Shown one piece after another: positions 6,342 through 6,736 of a stretch of DNA of 6,736 nucleotides. Position numbers and translations under genes: made by a program. Location: NCBI GenBank assembly GCA_030039695.1, contig JASHVB010000230.1, positions 1 through 6,736 of the forward strand, read 5' to 3'. Positions within the stretch are counted from its first letter, which is position 1, and each line of letters starts with the position of its first letter. Below the pieces are notes generated by a model, which was not told where the DNA came from, did not search any database, and was given only the letters and a program-made list of their open reading frames with translations. This stretch comes from Acetobacteraceae bacterium. Lineage in GTDB: Bacteria > Pseudomonadota > Alphaproteobacteria > Acetobacterales > Acetobacteraceae.

Positions 6342-6736
6342 GACGTTAACGTGACAAGACCCATTCTCAGCCTCGGCACGCTTGTATCCCTGCGCAAGGA
6401 CCCGGTACGGATGGACCCGGTACGGATTGCAGAAGAGTACGCGACGGCGGATATTATGTCGCGTGGGCGGCCGGAGATCGGTGTCGTGAAATCCGGCGGC
6501 ACTGAGATGGCATCGAATCAGACGAATGCGGTCGGTAGCCTGGAACGCTACTGGGAAGCGATCGACCTGACCCGTAAGGCGCAATCAAGCCACAAAGGGC
6601 CGTACTCGTGGGAGGGTAAGTATTACCCGCATCGCCACGTCAACATCTGGCCGCGCCCATGTCAGCGGCCTCATCCGCGTCTGTGGCCGGCGACCGGCGG
6701 TCCGCCGACCGCGGCGGAAGTCGGTTGGCGCAGCAT
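6342..6736 (+). pseudogene. Remnant of an LLM-class (luciferase-like) flavin-dependent monooxygenase
   Basis: The plus-strand frame reads RPILSLGTLVSLRKDPVR from about 6357, then IAEEYATADIMSRGRPEIG, VKSGGTEMASNQTNAVGS, LERYWEAIDLTRKA, SWEGKYY, HRHVNIWPRP and PTAAEVG. I recognise this as the middle of a bacterial luciferase-like monooxygenase (FMNH2-dependent oxidoreductases acting on small organic substrates). The usual N-terminal 60-90 residues, with the first strands of the TIM barrel, are missing. The same frame stays open upstream to a stop at 6165, but that stretch does not resemble the family and no other frame supplies it. GTG at 6351 and ATG at 6411 are the nearest possible starts, without a convincing ribosome binding site. 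A 15-bp tandem duplication inserts five residues into the conserved KDPVR-IAEEYA block, and unusual residues occur in conserved segments (RPCQ, ATGGPP). The gene runs off the window end, so its C-terminus cannot be judged. It is best read as a truncated, decaying gene. Confidence 0.6.
6398..6427 (+). repeat. 15-bp exact tandem duplication
   Basis: The 15-mer GGACCCGGTACGGAT occurs twice back to back (6398-6412 and 6413-6427). It is in frame with the monooxygenase remnant and repeats five residues, giving KDPVRMDPVRIAEEY where relatives, from memory, have one copy. It looks like a replication-slippage duplication in a gene under relaxed selection. Confidence 0.85.

Noticed and set aside
6170..6584. 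Two minus-strand frames opposite the monooxygenase remnant
   Set aside because: The plus strand carries clear LLM-family sequence here; the minus frames show no motif or credible ribosome binding site.
1..6736. Search for a CRISPR array, insertion sequence, phage or defence gene
   Set aside because: No repeat-spacer pattern, transposase-like protein, long terminal inverted repeat or defence-type domain was seen; the genes are metabolic, transport and membrane functions.

Overview
The window is GC-rich and densely packed. It most likely comes from a proteobacterium, probably an alphaproteobacterium. That placement rests on GC content, on the gene families (TtuD-type glycerate 2-kinase, ACS-family carboxylate permease, PEP synthase, slipin) and on FNR/FixK-type operators; it is an inference, and no ribosomal or other taxonomic marker is present.

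All intact genes are on the minus strand, so they read from right to left. From right to left the layout is: (1) 6342-6736, a plus-strand remnant of a luciferase-like (LLM) flavin-dependent monooxygenase that lacks its N-terminal part and carries a 15-bp tandem duplication; (2) 5091-6008, a stomatin/prohibitin-like membrane protein (slipin); (3) 2429-4867, phosphoenolpyruvate synthase (ppsA), followed after only 15 bp by (4) 1139-2413, glycerate 2-kinase (ttuD/gckA), so these two form an operon; (5) 1-839, an MFS carboxylate permease of the anion:cation symporter family, whose C-terminal part lies outside the window.

The most striking feature is regulatory. Each of the three minus-strand transcription units has a perfect 14-bp palindrome TTGAT-N4-ATCAA upstream (1045-1058, 4985-4998, 6130-6143). 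This is the consensus for FNR/ANR/FixK oxygen-responsive activators. At each one a -10-like hexamer of varying quality can be placed so that the box is centred close to -40, as at class II FNR promoters. The window therefore looks like part of a low-oxygen regulon joining uptake of an organic acid, its entry into lower glycolysis at 2-phosphoglycerate, PEP formation from pyruvate, and a membrane-organising protein.

The boxes also settle two start codons. The longest reading frames of ppsA and the slipin begin upstream of, or inside, the predicted promoters, so the internal ATGs with good ribosome binding sites are preferred. Long plus-strand open frames across ppsA and ttuD are antisense shadows of GC-rich genes. 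No tRNA, rRNA, CRISPR array, insertion sequence or phage gene was seen.
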